The notes below the pieces were generated by a model, which worked only from the letters and a program-made list of their open reading frames with translations, ran no database searches and was not told the origin of the DNA. Below are positions 25,536-34,012 of a stretch of DNA of 55,706 bases, one piece after another. Within the stretch, counting starts at the first letter, position 1. Every line of letters begins with the position of its first letter. The stretch is taken from positions 1 through 55,706 of the forward strand of contig RFMI01000032.1 in the NCBI GenBank assembly GCA_009927815.1, in the 5' to 3' direction. The stretch comes from Betaproteobacteria bacterium. GTDB lineage: Bacteria > Pseudomonadota > Gammaproteobacteria > Burkholderiales > UBA3065. The position numbers were made by a program, and so were the translations under genes.

Positions 25536-27196
25536 ATGCAAGAGCATCGCGTCCTCGCCCGCAAATGGCGTCCAACCTCGTTCGCTGATGTGGTCGGTCA
25601 GGGCCATGTGTTGCAGGCCCTGCGGCATGCCCTGAGCAGTGGGCGACTTCACCATGCGTACCTGTTCACTGGCACACGCGGGGTCGGCAAGACCACGCTG
25701 GCGCGGGTTCTGGCGCGCGCACTCAACTGCGAGACGGGCGTTACGGCCGATCCCTGTGGGGTGTGCGGCGCATGTCAAGCGATCGACCAAGGGCGCTTTG
25801 TCGATCTGATCGAGCTGGACGCGGCCTCCAATACGCAGGTCGACCGGATGCGTGAGTTGCTCGAGAACGCCACTTACGCGCCGGCGGTCGGGCGCTTCAA
25901 GGTGTACGTCATCGATGAGGTGCACCAACTTTCGGGATCGGCGTTCAATGCGATGCTGAAAACGCTCGAAGAGCCGCCAGAGCACGTCAAGTTCGTGCTC
26001 GCGACCACCGACCCGCACAAGATTCCGGTCACGGTACTCAGCCGCTGCATGCAGTTCGGCCTGAAACCGATCGCGGTACCCACAATCTCTGCGCGCATGA
26101 GCCATATCTTGCGGGAAGAGGGCATCACCGCCGAGCCGGCCGCCCTCGACCTCCTGGCCCGAGCGGCGCGCGGCAGCCTTCGCGATGGTCTGTCGCTGCT
26201 GGACCAGGCCATCGCCTTTGGCGGTGGTCAGGTGTCGGCGGGGCCAGTCGCGGCGATGCTCGGGGTGGCCGACACCGATGCGCTGATGGCCGTGCTCGAC
26301 GCAGTCAGTCGGGGAGACCCCTGCCGCTGCGCTGACTGCTGCCGACGCGGTGGTGGACCGTGGCGTGTCGCTCGATGGGGCGCTGCAAGAGCTGGCGCGG
26401 CTGATCAAGCAGGCGGCGCTGCTCAAGGCGCTACCGAGCGGCGACGAGCCTGTTCCCCAGGGGCTGCCCGAATTGGCCGAGCGATGGTCTGCGGCCGATT
26501 TGCAGGTGCTCTACCAGATCGCTGTGCACAGTCGCGCCGACCTCGACTGGGCACCCGACCCCGAGGCGGGTTTCGTGATGGCGGTGCTGCGGATGCTCGC
26601 ACTGGCCGGACCGGCGGGCGATGCCTTGCAGGCCGGCGGCACAGTGACCCGCGCATCGGCACTCCCCACCGCCCGCCTCGTCGGCGCGCGCCTTGGCGTC
26701 GCTGAGCGCATCGCAGCCTGTCGCTGACCTTGCGCCGGTGGTTGTTGACGTCGTCGATTCGCCGCTGCCCCGTGCGGATGCACTTGCGTTCGACGGCGAT
26801 TGGCCAGCCTTGCTTGCGCGCCTCAAATTGGGCGGCCGGGTTCGTTTGTTGGCAGACCGCTGCGTGTTGTTGACGAGCGACAACGCTCATTTGCGGCTAG
26901 GTCTGGCGGCCAATCACCGCCATCTGCTGGACGATGAGGCACAGCAGCGGCTCCGCCGCGAGGTCCAGTCGGCCTTGGGCGAGCAGTGGTCGGTCGGCAT
27001 CGAGGTCAGCGAGCACATGGTGGCGGCTACAACGCCCATGCAACAGCGCGAGTCGGCCCGACAGGAGCGTCAGGCGCAAGCACTCGAATCAATCCACGGC
27101 GACCCGTTCGTGCGTGGACTGGTTGAACAGATGGGCGGTGTGCTGGTGGACGCCAGTGTCCGGCCTTTGAAGGATTCTTCGCAAACCCAACAGTGA
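25536..27196 (+). CDS. dnaX: DNA polymerase III subunit tau/gamma, interrupted by two apparent 1-nt frameshifts
   Basis: N-terminus [59 protein letters not shown]; reading moves frame 0 to 1 near 26311-26321 and 1 to 2 near 26664-26667, ending ...[12 protein letters not shown]. Confidence 0.92.
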
Positions 27197-27197
27197 G

Positions 27198-27539
27198 GTG
27201 CTTGACGTGATGAAGGGCGGATTGGCCGGGCTGATGAAGCAGGCGCAGCAGATGCAAGAGAAAATGAACCGCGCACAGGAGGAACTCGGCGCGATCGAGG
27301 TTGAGGGCAAGGCGGGCAATGGCGCGGTCTGTGTGGTGATGAGCTGTCGCCATGAGGTGCGCCGGGTACGCATCGATCCGTCCTTGATGGGCGACGCCGA
27401 TGACCGTGAGATGCTAGAAGACCTCATCGTGACCGCCTGCAACGACGCGCTCAAGCAAGTCGAGGCCACCACGCAAGCCAAGATGTCCGGGTTGACCGCT
27501 GGCTTGCCCTTGCCCCCCGGCATGAAGTTGCCGTTCTAA
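27198..27539 (+). CDS. ybaB: YbaB/EbfC family nucleoid-associated protein (GTG 27198 or ATG 27210 start)
   Basis: [40 protein letters not shown]...[12 protein letters not shown]. Confidence 0.95.
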   Translation: MLDVMKGGLAGLMKQAQQMQEKMNRAQEELGAIEVEGKAGNGAVCVVMSCRHEVRRVRIDPSLMGDADDREMLEDLIVTACNDALKQVEATTQAKMSGLTAGLPLPPGMKLPF

Positions 27540-27558
27540 GCGGCGGCAGTCTCGGGAC

Positions 27559-28155
27559 GTGGACGCTCCTTCGGCCTTGGGTGCTTTGATCGACGCGCTG
27601 CGTTGCCTGCCAGGCGTCGGGCCGAAGTCGGCGCAACGGATGGCGTATCACTTGCTGCAGCGAGATCCGACCGGGGCCGACCGCTTGGCTGCTGCCATCG
27701 GCCACGCCCGTGAGCACATCGGCCATTGTCAGCTCTGCAACACCTTTACCGAGGACGACCTGTGCGGCTTGTGCGCCAACCCCGGCCGTGACCGCAGTCA
27801 ACTGGCGGTGGTCGAGACGCCCGCCGATCTGTTGCGTCTGGAGCAGACTCACACCTACCGCGGCCTCTATTTCGTGTTGTTGGGCAAGCTGTCGCCGCTC
27901 GACGGCGTCGGGCCGCGACAGCTGGCGCTCGATTCGCTGAAGCGCCGCGTGATCGACAGCGAGGTGCGGGAGGTCATCCTGGCGACCGGCTTTACGGTGG
28001 AAGGCGAGGCGACATCCCAGTACATTGGGGCTTGGCTGGCAGACCGCGGCGTTCGGCTGACCCGTATCGCCCGTGGCTTACCGGTGGGCGGCGAGCTCGA
28101 GTTCGTCGACAGCGGCACGCTGGCGCAGGCGCTGCTTGATCGGCGGGACATTTAA
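27559..28155 (+). CDS. recR: recombination protein RecR
   Basis: 198 aa; [25 protein letters not shown]4 zinc finger, Toprim; follows dnaX-ybaB. Confidence 0.97.
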   Translation: MDAPSALGALIDALRCLPGVGPKSAQRMAYHLLQRDPTGADRLAAAIGHAREHIGHCQLCNTFTEDDLCGLCANPGRDRSQLAVVETPADLLRLEQTHTYRGLYFVLLGKLSPLDGVGPRQLALDSLKRRVIDSEVREVILATGFTVEGEATSQYIGAWLADRGVRLTRIARGLPVGGELEFVDSGTLAQALLDRRDI

Positions 28156-28182
28156 ACGCGGGCGCGGCCCGCACAGAGGAGA

Positions 28183-28812
28183 TTGCGGATGCGCAGCATT
28201 TTGGTGGTGAATCCCAAGGGCGGTGCCGGCAAGACCACCTTGTCGACCAACGTTGCCGGCTATCTGGCTCGCGAGGGCGAGCGAGTGGTCATCGGCGACC
28301 TCGATCGTCAGCAGTCGGCGATGGCCTGGCTGGATTTTCGCGCCGAACATTTGCCGCACATCAGTGGCTTCGATGCCCGCGACGGTTGGGACAAAGGTCG
28401 CCCCAAGGGCTCGACCGCGTTGGTCATCGATGCGCCGGCGGGGATTCATGGCAAAGGCTTGAGCGAGGCGCTGAAGCAGGCTGACAAGGTTCTGGTGCCG
28501 GTACAGCCGTCGCTGTTCGACATGGCTGCAACGGAGGAATTTTTGCGCTTGGTGGTCGAGGAGAAGGCTGTGCGTAAGCAAAAGACCTTCGTTGCGCTGG
28601 TTGCGATGCGAGTCGACCCGCGCACGCGCACCGCCGCCATGTTGGAGCGGTTCCTCTCACACTTCGAGTTGCCGGTGCTCACCTATCTGCGCGATACGCA
28701 GATCTATCCAGCGGCGGCGGCAGAGGGAAAAACGCTGTTCGATCTCGCGCCCAGTCGCACCCGACGCGAGCTTGAGAACTGGCAGCCCTTAGTCGATTGG
28801 ATTCGGGCCTGA
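28183..28812 (+). CDS. ParA/MinD-family ATPase
   Basis: 209 aa; deviant Walker A VVNPKGGAGKTTLSTNVAGYLA; no ParB alongside. Confidence 0.9.
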   Translation: MRMRSILVVNPKGGAGKTTLSTNVAGYLAREGERVVIGDLDRQQSAMAWLDFRAEHLPHISGFDARDGWDKGRPKGSTALVIDAPAGIHGKGLSEALKQADKVLVPVQPSLFDMAATEEFLRLVVEEKAVRKQKTFVALVAMRVDPRTRTAAMLERFLSHFELPVLTYLRDTQIYPAAAAEGKTLFDLAPSRTRRELENWQPLVDWIRA

Positions 28813-28815
28813 GGC

Positions 28816-28938
28816 TTAGTGATGGCGCTCGCTGATGATGCGGCGCAGGCGCGCTGCTTCACACTCGAAGTGGACCCACAACACCAGTCCGTTGAACGCC
28901 GCGATGCTGCAGATGAAAAAAAGGGTGTGGCTGGTCAT
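28816..28938 (-). CDS. small putative membrane protein, 40 aa
   Basis: MTSHTLFFICSIAAFNGLVLWVHFECEAARLRRIISERHH*, preceded by a purine-rich GGAGAG; below the ORF-track length cutoff. Confidence 0.55.
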   Translation of the reverse strand: MTSHTLFFICSIAAFNGLVLWVHFECEAARLRRIISERHH

Positions 28939-29054
28939 GCCGGTCTCTCCAAGGATTTGTCCTAGACAATAGGCGAGTCGACCGCAGTTGTCGATAGCCT
29001 GGCCTCCAGGTCTGGAGTTCTTCGGTCGAATCAGATAGACTCTCGAATCTCAGA

Positions 29055-29130
29055 CGCGGGGTGGAGCAGTTGGCAGCTCGTCGGGCTCATAACCCGAAGG
29101 TCGCAGGTTCAAGTCCTGCCCCCGCAACCA
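29055..29130 (+). tRNA. initiator tRNA-fMet (CAT), CCA encoded
   Basis: CGCGGGGTGGAGCAGTTGGCAGCTCGTCGGGCTCATAACCCGAAGGTCGCAGGTTCAAGTCCTGCCCCCGCAACCA; C1xA72 mismatch and GGG/CCC anticodon stem pairs. Confidence 0.97.
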
Positions 29131-29136
29131 ACAGCA

Positions 29137-29166
29137 GCCCGTTGATCATCGATCAGCGGGCTTTTT
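29137..29166 (+). terminator. rho-independent terminator after tRNA-fMet
   Basis: GCCCGTTGATC-AT-CGATCAGCGGGC stem followed by TTTTTG. Confidence 0.85.
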
Positions 29167-29287
29167 GTTTTGGGGTGGGGCGGGTTGAAAACACCGCGAC
29201 TGCTGGTAGTGTAGGAGCTGGTTGGCTCTATGGCCGGTCCGCCCCGGGTAAGCATCGGCGGAGGGCCCACATTGTCAGGGGGGTGTT

Positions 29288-29530
29288 ATGGGTTCGTTCA
29301 GTATCTGGCACTGGCTCGTCGTTCTTCTGCTCGTCGTACTTGTGTTCGGCACCAAGAAGCTCAAGGGTGTGGGAACCGACCTCGGCGAAGCGGTGAAGGG
29401 CTTCAAGAAGGGCGTCCGCGAGGGAGAGCCTGAGCAAACGTCAACTGACGATGCGTCGGTCAAACGTATCGGCGGCGCTGATGCCCAGTCCGCCCCGAGC
29501 GGCTCCCGCCAGCACCCACCGCCGGCCTGA
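29288..29530 (+). CDS. tatA: Sec-independent translocase protein TatA
   Basis: 80 aa; [38 protein letters not shown]. Confidence 0.95.
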   Translation: MGSFSIWHWLVVLLLVVLVFGTKKLKGVGTDLGEAVKGFKKGVREGEPEQTSTDDASVKRIGGADAQSAPSGSRQHPPPA

Positions 29531-29532
29531 CC

Positions 29533-30000
29533 ATGTTCGACATCGGTTTCGGCGAACTCGTCGTGATCGGCGTGGTTGCGCTGCTGGTGCTCGGCCCCGA
29601 GCGCTTACCGCGGGTGGCGCGCGACGTCGGGCGGTGGATCGGTCGCGCCCGCCGGTACGTTGAGCGGATGCGCGAGGAGATCGATCGCGAGGTCGAGCTG
29701 ACCGAGTTGCAGCGACTGCGTGACGAGATCGAGACCAAGGTTCGCGCGGCGGCCGAGAGTGTCGACGAGGCCGCTGGGGCAGTCCGACTCAGCCTCGATG
29801 ATGTCGCTCAACCCCGCCCAGAGGCAACGGCCGTTGCTGCCGTCGAGCCAAAACCCCACGAAACCCCATCCAGCAAGCCGGCCAGGACGCGGGCCCGCAC
29901 CCGCAAGCCCGCGGCCACCGGTGATGGGGCTCAAACGGGCGGGGTGTCCGCCCCGTCTGCGCCGGCTCGACGTCGGCGTACTCCAGCCAAGCTCGACTGA
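29533..30000 (+). CDS. tatB: Sec-independent translocase protein TatB
   Basis: 155 aa; MFDIGFGELVVIGVVALLVLGPERLPRVARDVGRWIGRARRYVERMREEIDRE. Confidence 0.94.
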   Translation: MFDIGFGELVVIGVVALLVLGPERLPRVARDVGRWIGRARRYVERMREEIDREVELTELQRLRDEIETKVRAAAESVDEAAGAVRLSLDDVAQPRPEATAVAAVEPKPHETPSSKPARTRARTRKPAATGDGAQTGGVSAPSAPARRRRTPAKLD

Positions 30001-30045
30001 GCCCCGGCGCACCTTCGGTGCACCCAATACCCTAGACGATTTCAA

Positions 30046-30060
30046 AAATCTTTTAGATTT
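30046..30060. promoter_or_regulatory. AT-rich inverted repeat upstream of the metallophosphoesterase-cytochrome-HiPIP block
   Basis: AAATCT-TTT-AGATTT in an AT-rich island within GC-rich DNA. Confidence 0.4.
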
Positions 30061-30208
30061 AATCTCTTATAGACAATATGAAATTCATGCCCTATTTTTG
30101 ATCGTGCTGCGGAATTGGCTGGCGGATAGACACCCTAAAACAACCCGATGCCGTTCTATACACACGTGGCGCACTGGCTGCACAACGACAAAAAACGGAG
30201 GAGGAGTT

Positions 30209-31219
30209 ATGGATCACAAGAAGGATAGACGCGAGTTCCTTCAGCTCACCGGCAAAGCCGGATTGTCGACTATCGTCGGCAGCGCTGCAGGCATCAACCT
30301 TGGGGTGTTCGATCTGGCGCACGCACAACCGGGCAATAAAGTTGCCCCGTTCCGCTTCGCCATGATCACCGATTCGCACCTTTTCAGCGGCGACGACCAC
30401 AAGTTCGACCGCCAGCTCGAAGACGCTGTCGAGCAGGTCAACAGCATGGAAATCAAGCCTGATTTCGTGCTGTACGGCGGCGACATTGCCCAGAACGGCA
30501 CCGAGGATCAACTCGTCAAGGGCCGCAAGTTGCTCTCCAAGCTCGACACCAAACTGGTGTTGATTCCCGGCGAGCACGACTGGTATGTCGATATGGGCGC
30601 GGCTTGGAAAGGCATGTTCGGTCAGGACCACTGGTCGTTCGACCACAAGGGCGTGCACTTCATCGGCATGAATTCGATTTTGGTGAAGGATTTCTGGACC
30701 GCCAAACAGATGTCCCCGCGTGAGCGGATGGCCGCCATGGAGATGCTCGAGGGACCGATCGGCGGCCTCTGGGGCGTCGGTGAGAAGCAACTCGAGTGGC
30801 TCAAGAAAGACGTCGCGAAGCTGTCTCCGGACACGCCCATCGTCACCTTCACTCACTCGCCGCTGTGGGACTACTACCCGCGCTGGAACTTCCAGACTGT
30901 CGATGGGCCGCAGATCCGCGAGATTCTCTCCAAGTTCGAGAACTTCACGTCGATCCACGGCCACGTGCACCAGACGGTCTACAACAAGGTCGGCAACATG
31001 ACTTCGATCGGCGCGATGAGCACGTCGTGGCCGTGGCCGTACCCGCCGGTCACGTTGGCGTATCCGGGTTCGCAAATGAACCGTCACGATCCGGGCAACG
31101 AAGTCGATGGCATGGGCACCCTGGCGGTGAGCGTCAAGGCCGGTGGCCAGAAGCTCGCCGAGTACCAGCCTTTCGGCGATTCGCTAACCCCGTACCTTAA
31201 AAAGGGCCTCAAGGCCTAA
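30209..31219 (+). CDS. Tat-exported metallophosphoesterase (calcineurin-like)
   Basis: 336 aa; Tat-like RREFLQLTG signal; FAMITDSHLFSGDDH, VLYGGDIAQNG, VLIPGEHDW, FTHSPLW, IHGHVHQ. Confidence 0.9.
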   Translation: MDHKKDRREFLQLTGKAGLSTIVGSAAGINLGVFDLAHAQPGNKVAPFRFAMITDSHLFSGDDHKFDRQLEDAVEQVNSMEIKPDFVLYGGDIAQNGTEDQLVKGRKLLSKLDTKLVLIPGEHDWYVDMGAAWKGMFGQDHWSFDHKGVHFIGMNSILVKDFWTAKQMSPRERMAAMEMLEGPIGGLWGVGEKQLEWLKKDVAKLSPDTPIVTFTHSPLWDYYPRWNFQTVDGPQIREILSKFENFTSIHGHVHQTVYNKVGNMTSIGAMSTSWPWPYPPVTLAYPGSQMNRHDPGNEVDGMGTLAVSVKAGGQKLAEYQPFGDSLTPYLKKGLKA

Positions 31220-31232
31220 TCGGGAGACAGAT

Positions 31233-31742
31233 ATGAAAGCGACATTCAAGCCTACGCTCGCCATCGCCGTCCCCCTGTTTGTTCTCACCGCTTTGGCGTC
31301 TGGAAGCGCCTCGGCGCGTGAGCCATTCAGCAAGGAGGAATTGGACAAGCAGCAAGCCAAGTTGCTCGAGCTGGTGGAGCAGGGCTACAACCTCTGGCAC
31401 GGTAGCAACCCCGAGATGTCTGGCAACGGTCTGGCTTGCGGAAATTGCCACCCGGATGCCGGCGCCTCTAACCCGCAGACCTTCCCCAAGTACATCCAAA
31501 ACATGAACCGGGTTGTGCAGTGGGGCGAAATGGTCAACTGGTGTATCCAGAATCCGCAAGCGGGTAAAGCACTGGCGCTCGAAAGTGAGGACATGACGGC
31601 GATGTATGCCTACGCCATGAACCTTCACCGCGGCTTGCCGATCCAGCCGGGACTGGCTTCACTGCAGACCAAGCCGGTTCCTGTTAAGTACGGCAAGGGT
31701 TTCCCGTCGAAGCCGTCCGGCATTGGTTTTGACACCAAGTAA
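31233..31742 (+). CDS. periplasmic c-type cytochrome (one CXXCH)
   Basis: 169 aa; signal peptide; GNGLACGNCHPDAGASNPQTFP, later NWCIQNPQAGKAL. Confidence 0.85.
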   Translation: MKATFKPTLAIAVPLFVLTALASGSASAREPFSKEELDKQQAKLLELVEQGYNLWHGSNPEMSGNGLACGNCHPDAGASNPQTFPKYIQNMNRVVQWGEMVNWCIQNPQAGKALALESEDMTAMYAYAMNLHRGLPIQPGLASLQTKPVPVKYGKGFPSKPSGIGFDTK

Positions 31743-32325
31743 GTCGGTGTGGCTGCCAGTTGTTATGGCAGCCATGTTGCCGGCTGTCGCAGTACACGCG
31801 CAGTCCTGCGTCGACCAGTTCGTCCCGAATTCGTCGATGCAGGATTTCGCAGACCACGGCGACGGCACCCTGACCGACCGGCGAACGGGGCTCACCTGGT
31901 CGCGATGTTCGGCCGGACAGTCTTGGCAGAGCGGGTCTTGCGTTGATAAGGCCGCCGAATTCGATTGGACGGCCGCCGAGTCGTATGTGCGCGAGGTCAA
32001 CGAGCGGGGTGATCTGTTTTACGCCGATTGGCGTTTGCCGAATCTGCGTGAGCTGGCAACCATCAGTGAAGTGAACTGCCAGGATCCCCGCATCAACCTC
32101 GAGGCGTTCCCGGGTACGGCTCAAGGATTTTATTGGACGGCGTCCCGAAAGCTGATCGAAGGCCCGGAACTCGCTGCGTTTGCGATGAGTTTTGGTGCTG
32201 AGGGGATGCGCGTCAGTCGTTCGGTCGAGACCCACCACGTGCGACTGGTTCGTCGTAGCGACCATGCGCTGTCGGACTCAGGAGCACAGTTTCAGATTCT
32301 TACATCCATCAGGAGCATTCGATGA
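31723..32325 (+). CDS. secreted DUF1566 (Lcl C-terminal-like) domain protein; start codon uncertain
   Basis: Signal peptide; DHGDGTLTDRRTGLTWSRCSAGQSW...DWRLPNLRELATISE...FYWTAS. Confidence 0.75.
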   Translation: MVLTPSKSVWLPVVMAAMLPAVAVHAQSCVDQFVPNSSMQDFADHGDGTLTDRRTGLTWSRCSAGQSWQSGSCVDKAAEFDWTAAESYVREVNERGDLFYADWRLPNLRELATISEVNCQDPRINLEAFPGTAQGFYWTASRKLIEGPELAAFAMSFGAEGMRVSRSVETHHVRLVRRSDHALSDSGAQFQILTSIRSIR

Positions 32326-32639
32326 AGCAATCCCGCAGAACCTTCATGATCCGGGCAGTGGCCGGTGTCGCCGCAGCGACCGTGCTGCCGCAAGTCGCTC
32401 ACGCGACGACGGAAAAACTGTCCGAATCCGATCCCTATGCCAAGTCGATGGGCTTCAAGCTCAACCACGAGGAAGTTGATCCGGCCAAGTACAAGCGTTG
32501 GACAGCCGAGCAGCAGTGCAATAAGTGCCAACTCTGGGGTGGTAAGGCCGGAGATGAATACGGCGAGTGTTCGTTTTTTGAGCGCTACACACCCTCTGGT
32601 GGCTGGTGCAAGAATTTCAAGGCGGTCAAAAAAGCCTGA
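32322..32639 (+). CDS. high-potential iron-sulfur protein (HiPIP), Tat-exported
   Basis: 105 aa; SRRTFMIRAVAG Tat motif; QQCNKCQLWGGKAGDEYGECSFFERYTPSGGWCKNF with the HiPIP cysteine arrangement. Confidence 0.92.
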   Translation: MKQSRRTFMIRAVAGVAAATVLPQVAHATTEKLSESDPYAKSMGFKLNHEEVDPAKYKRWTAEQQCNKCQLWGGKAGDEYGECSFFERYTPSGGWCKNFKAVKKA

Positions 32640-32667
32640 CGCTTTTCAACGCGCTAAACGTTTCTCC

Positions 32668-32695
32668 CTGTGGGCCTCGATGTCGAGGCCCACAG
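32668..32695 (+). terminator. strong hairpin after HiPIP gene (candidate terminator)
   Basis: CTGTGGGCCTCGA-TG-TCGAGGCCCACAG perfect 13-bp inverted repeat; only a weak T tract follows. Confidence 0.6.
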
Positions 32696-32706
32696 TTCAT
32701 TCTGAA

Positions 32707-32750
32707 TGTCATTTTTTATAGACATTAATGATAGTCAGAGTAAAGTGACA
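32707..32750. promoter_or_regulatory. paired PpsR/CrtJ operator upstream of pufC
   Basis: Perfect TGTC-N10-GACA (32707-32724), 8 bp gap, AGTC-N10-GACA (32733-32750, one mismatch). Confidence 0.75.
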
Positions 32751-32849
32751 CTCATGGTCGGGCGGCGTCCGTCGTTCGAGGATGGGGTCAGGTGTCGTGT
32801 CCTCCGTTGTTTGCATTCGAATGGCGGCGCGGTGCTTGGGGGGGGTTCG

Positions 32850-33995
32850 ATGATGCGCATCTTTGCCGTCTTGGCCGCCGGCCTTGCAGGCGTGCTGTTC
32901 TTCGCTTTCATGATCACGGACTCGACGCAGGCAGTGCAGCGCGGTCATCGAGGTACAGGCATGGCGCTGATGTACAAGCCCGCAGCACTGGAAGCGCTCA
33001 AGCCTCTCAATGCCATCCCCGAAGCCGAAGACCCGGCCGACCCGCCGATCATCGGGCAGCCGACAATCACCGAGCGCTACAAGAACATCCAGGTTCTTAA
33101 AGATTTGAGCGTCAACGAACTCTCGCGGGTGATGGCTGGATTCGTGGCTTGGGTCGCGCCCGAAGAAGGCTGCGTCTATTGCCACAACACGCAGAACATG
33201 GCGTCGGATGAGAAGTACACCAAGGTCGTCGCGCGGCGCATGCTGCAGATGACTCGAACAATCAACAATGAGTGGACCCAGCATGTGGGTTCTACGGGCG
33301 TGACTTGCTGGACTTGCCACCGTGGCCAACACGTACCCAGCGGGGACTGGTTCTCTGCGGCGCCGCAGAAGGCGCGAATGCTGGGCAACCGCGACGGCCA
33401 GGACACGGCGGGCGTTGCGACCAATGGCAATACCTCTTTGCCGTACGACCCCCTGACCACCTACCTCACCACGCCCGATGCGAATGTTCGCGTTCAGGGC
33501 ACGCGGCCGCTGGCGGGTAGCAACCCAACCTCAGTGAAAAAGGCTGAGCACACCTACGCGTTGATGATCTACATGGCGAAATCTTTGGGTGTGAACTGTG
33601 ATTATTGCCACAACACCCGGGCCCTCGCGCGATGGGAACAGAGTTCACCGCAGCGCGTCACGGCTTGGTATGGCTTGCGCATGGTGCGCAGCCTCAACAT
33701 CAACTACCTGGTTCCGCTAAAGCCCTTGTTCCCGGAATATCGGTTGAGCCCCGAGGGTGATGGCCCTAAGGTTGCCTGTGCGACGTGCCACAAGGGCACC
33801 TACAAACCACTGTACGGGGTCAGCATGAAGGCTGACTGGCCGGAGTTCTGGCGGCGCGGCGGTGTCGACACCAGCAATGAGGTCCGCACCCTCCCAGTCA
33901 ACCATCCTCGGCCCGATCCGCAGCTGGCCAAGGCGGGCTTGCCGGACTGGGAGACGGGTTACGCGCCTGAGCCAATCCCAGCCGAGGAAGACTGA
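32850..33995 (+). CDS. pufC: photosynthetic reaction center tetraheme cytochrome c subunit
   Basis: Four CXXCH (CVYCH, CWTCH, CDYCH, CATCH) in RC-cytochrome arrangement; start MMRIFAVLAAG. Confidence 0.93.
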   Translation: MMRIFAVLAAGLAGVLFFAFMITDSTQAVQRGHRGTGMALMYKPAALEALKPLNAIPEAEDPADPPIIGQPTITERYKNIQVLKDLSVNELSRVMAGFVAWVAPEEGCVYCHNTQNMASDEKYTKVVARRMLQMTRTINNEWTQHVGSTGVTCWTCHRGQHVPSGDWFSAAPQKARMLGNRDGQDTAGVATNGNTSLPYDPLTTYLTTPDANVRVQGTRPLAGSNPTSVKKAEHTYALMIYMAKSLGVNCDYCHNTRALARWEQSSPQRVTAWYGLRMVRSLNINYLVPLKPLFPEYRLSPEGDGPKVACATCHKGTYKPLYGVSMKADWPEFWRRGGVDTSNEVRTLPVNHPRPDPQLAKAGLPDWETGYAPEPIPAEED

Positions 33996-34012
33996 GGCTC
34001 TACCCCGAGGCG

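Noticed and set aside
25536-27196. dnaX frame changes as programmed ribosomal frameshifting
   Set aside because: No A-rich slippery heptamer or obvious stimulatory structure at either site; two +1-type breaks at G/C runs match other indels in the window better.
28183-28812. Plasmid-type parAB partition locus
   Set aside because: Only a ParA-like ATPase; no ParB or parS-like repeats nearby.
29720-30208. N-terminal extension of the metallophosphoesterase in the ORF track
   Set aside because: It is out-of-frame tatB and intergenic DNA; the Tat signal and RBS place the start at 30209.
32640-32849. Possible small ORF extending pufC upstream to 32706
   Set aside because: The upstream stretch contains the PpsR sites and is not signal-like; MMRIFAVLAAG at 32850 is a proper lipoprotein/TM-type start.
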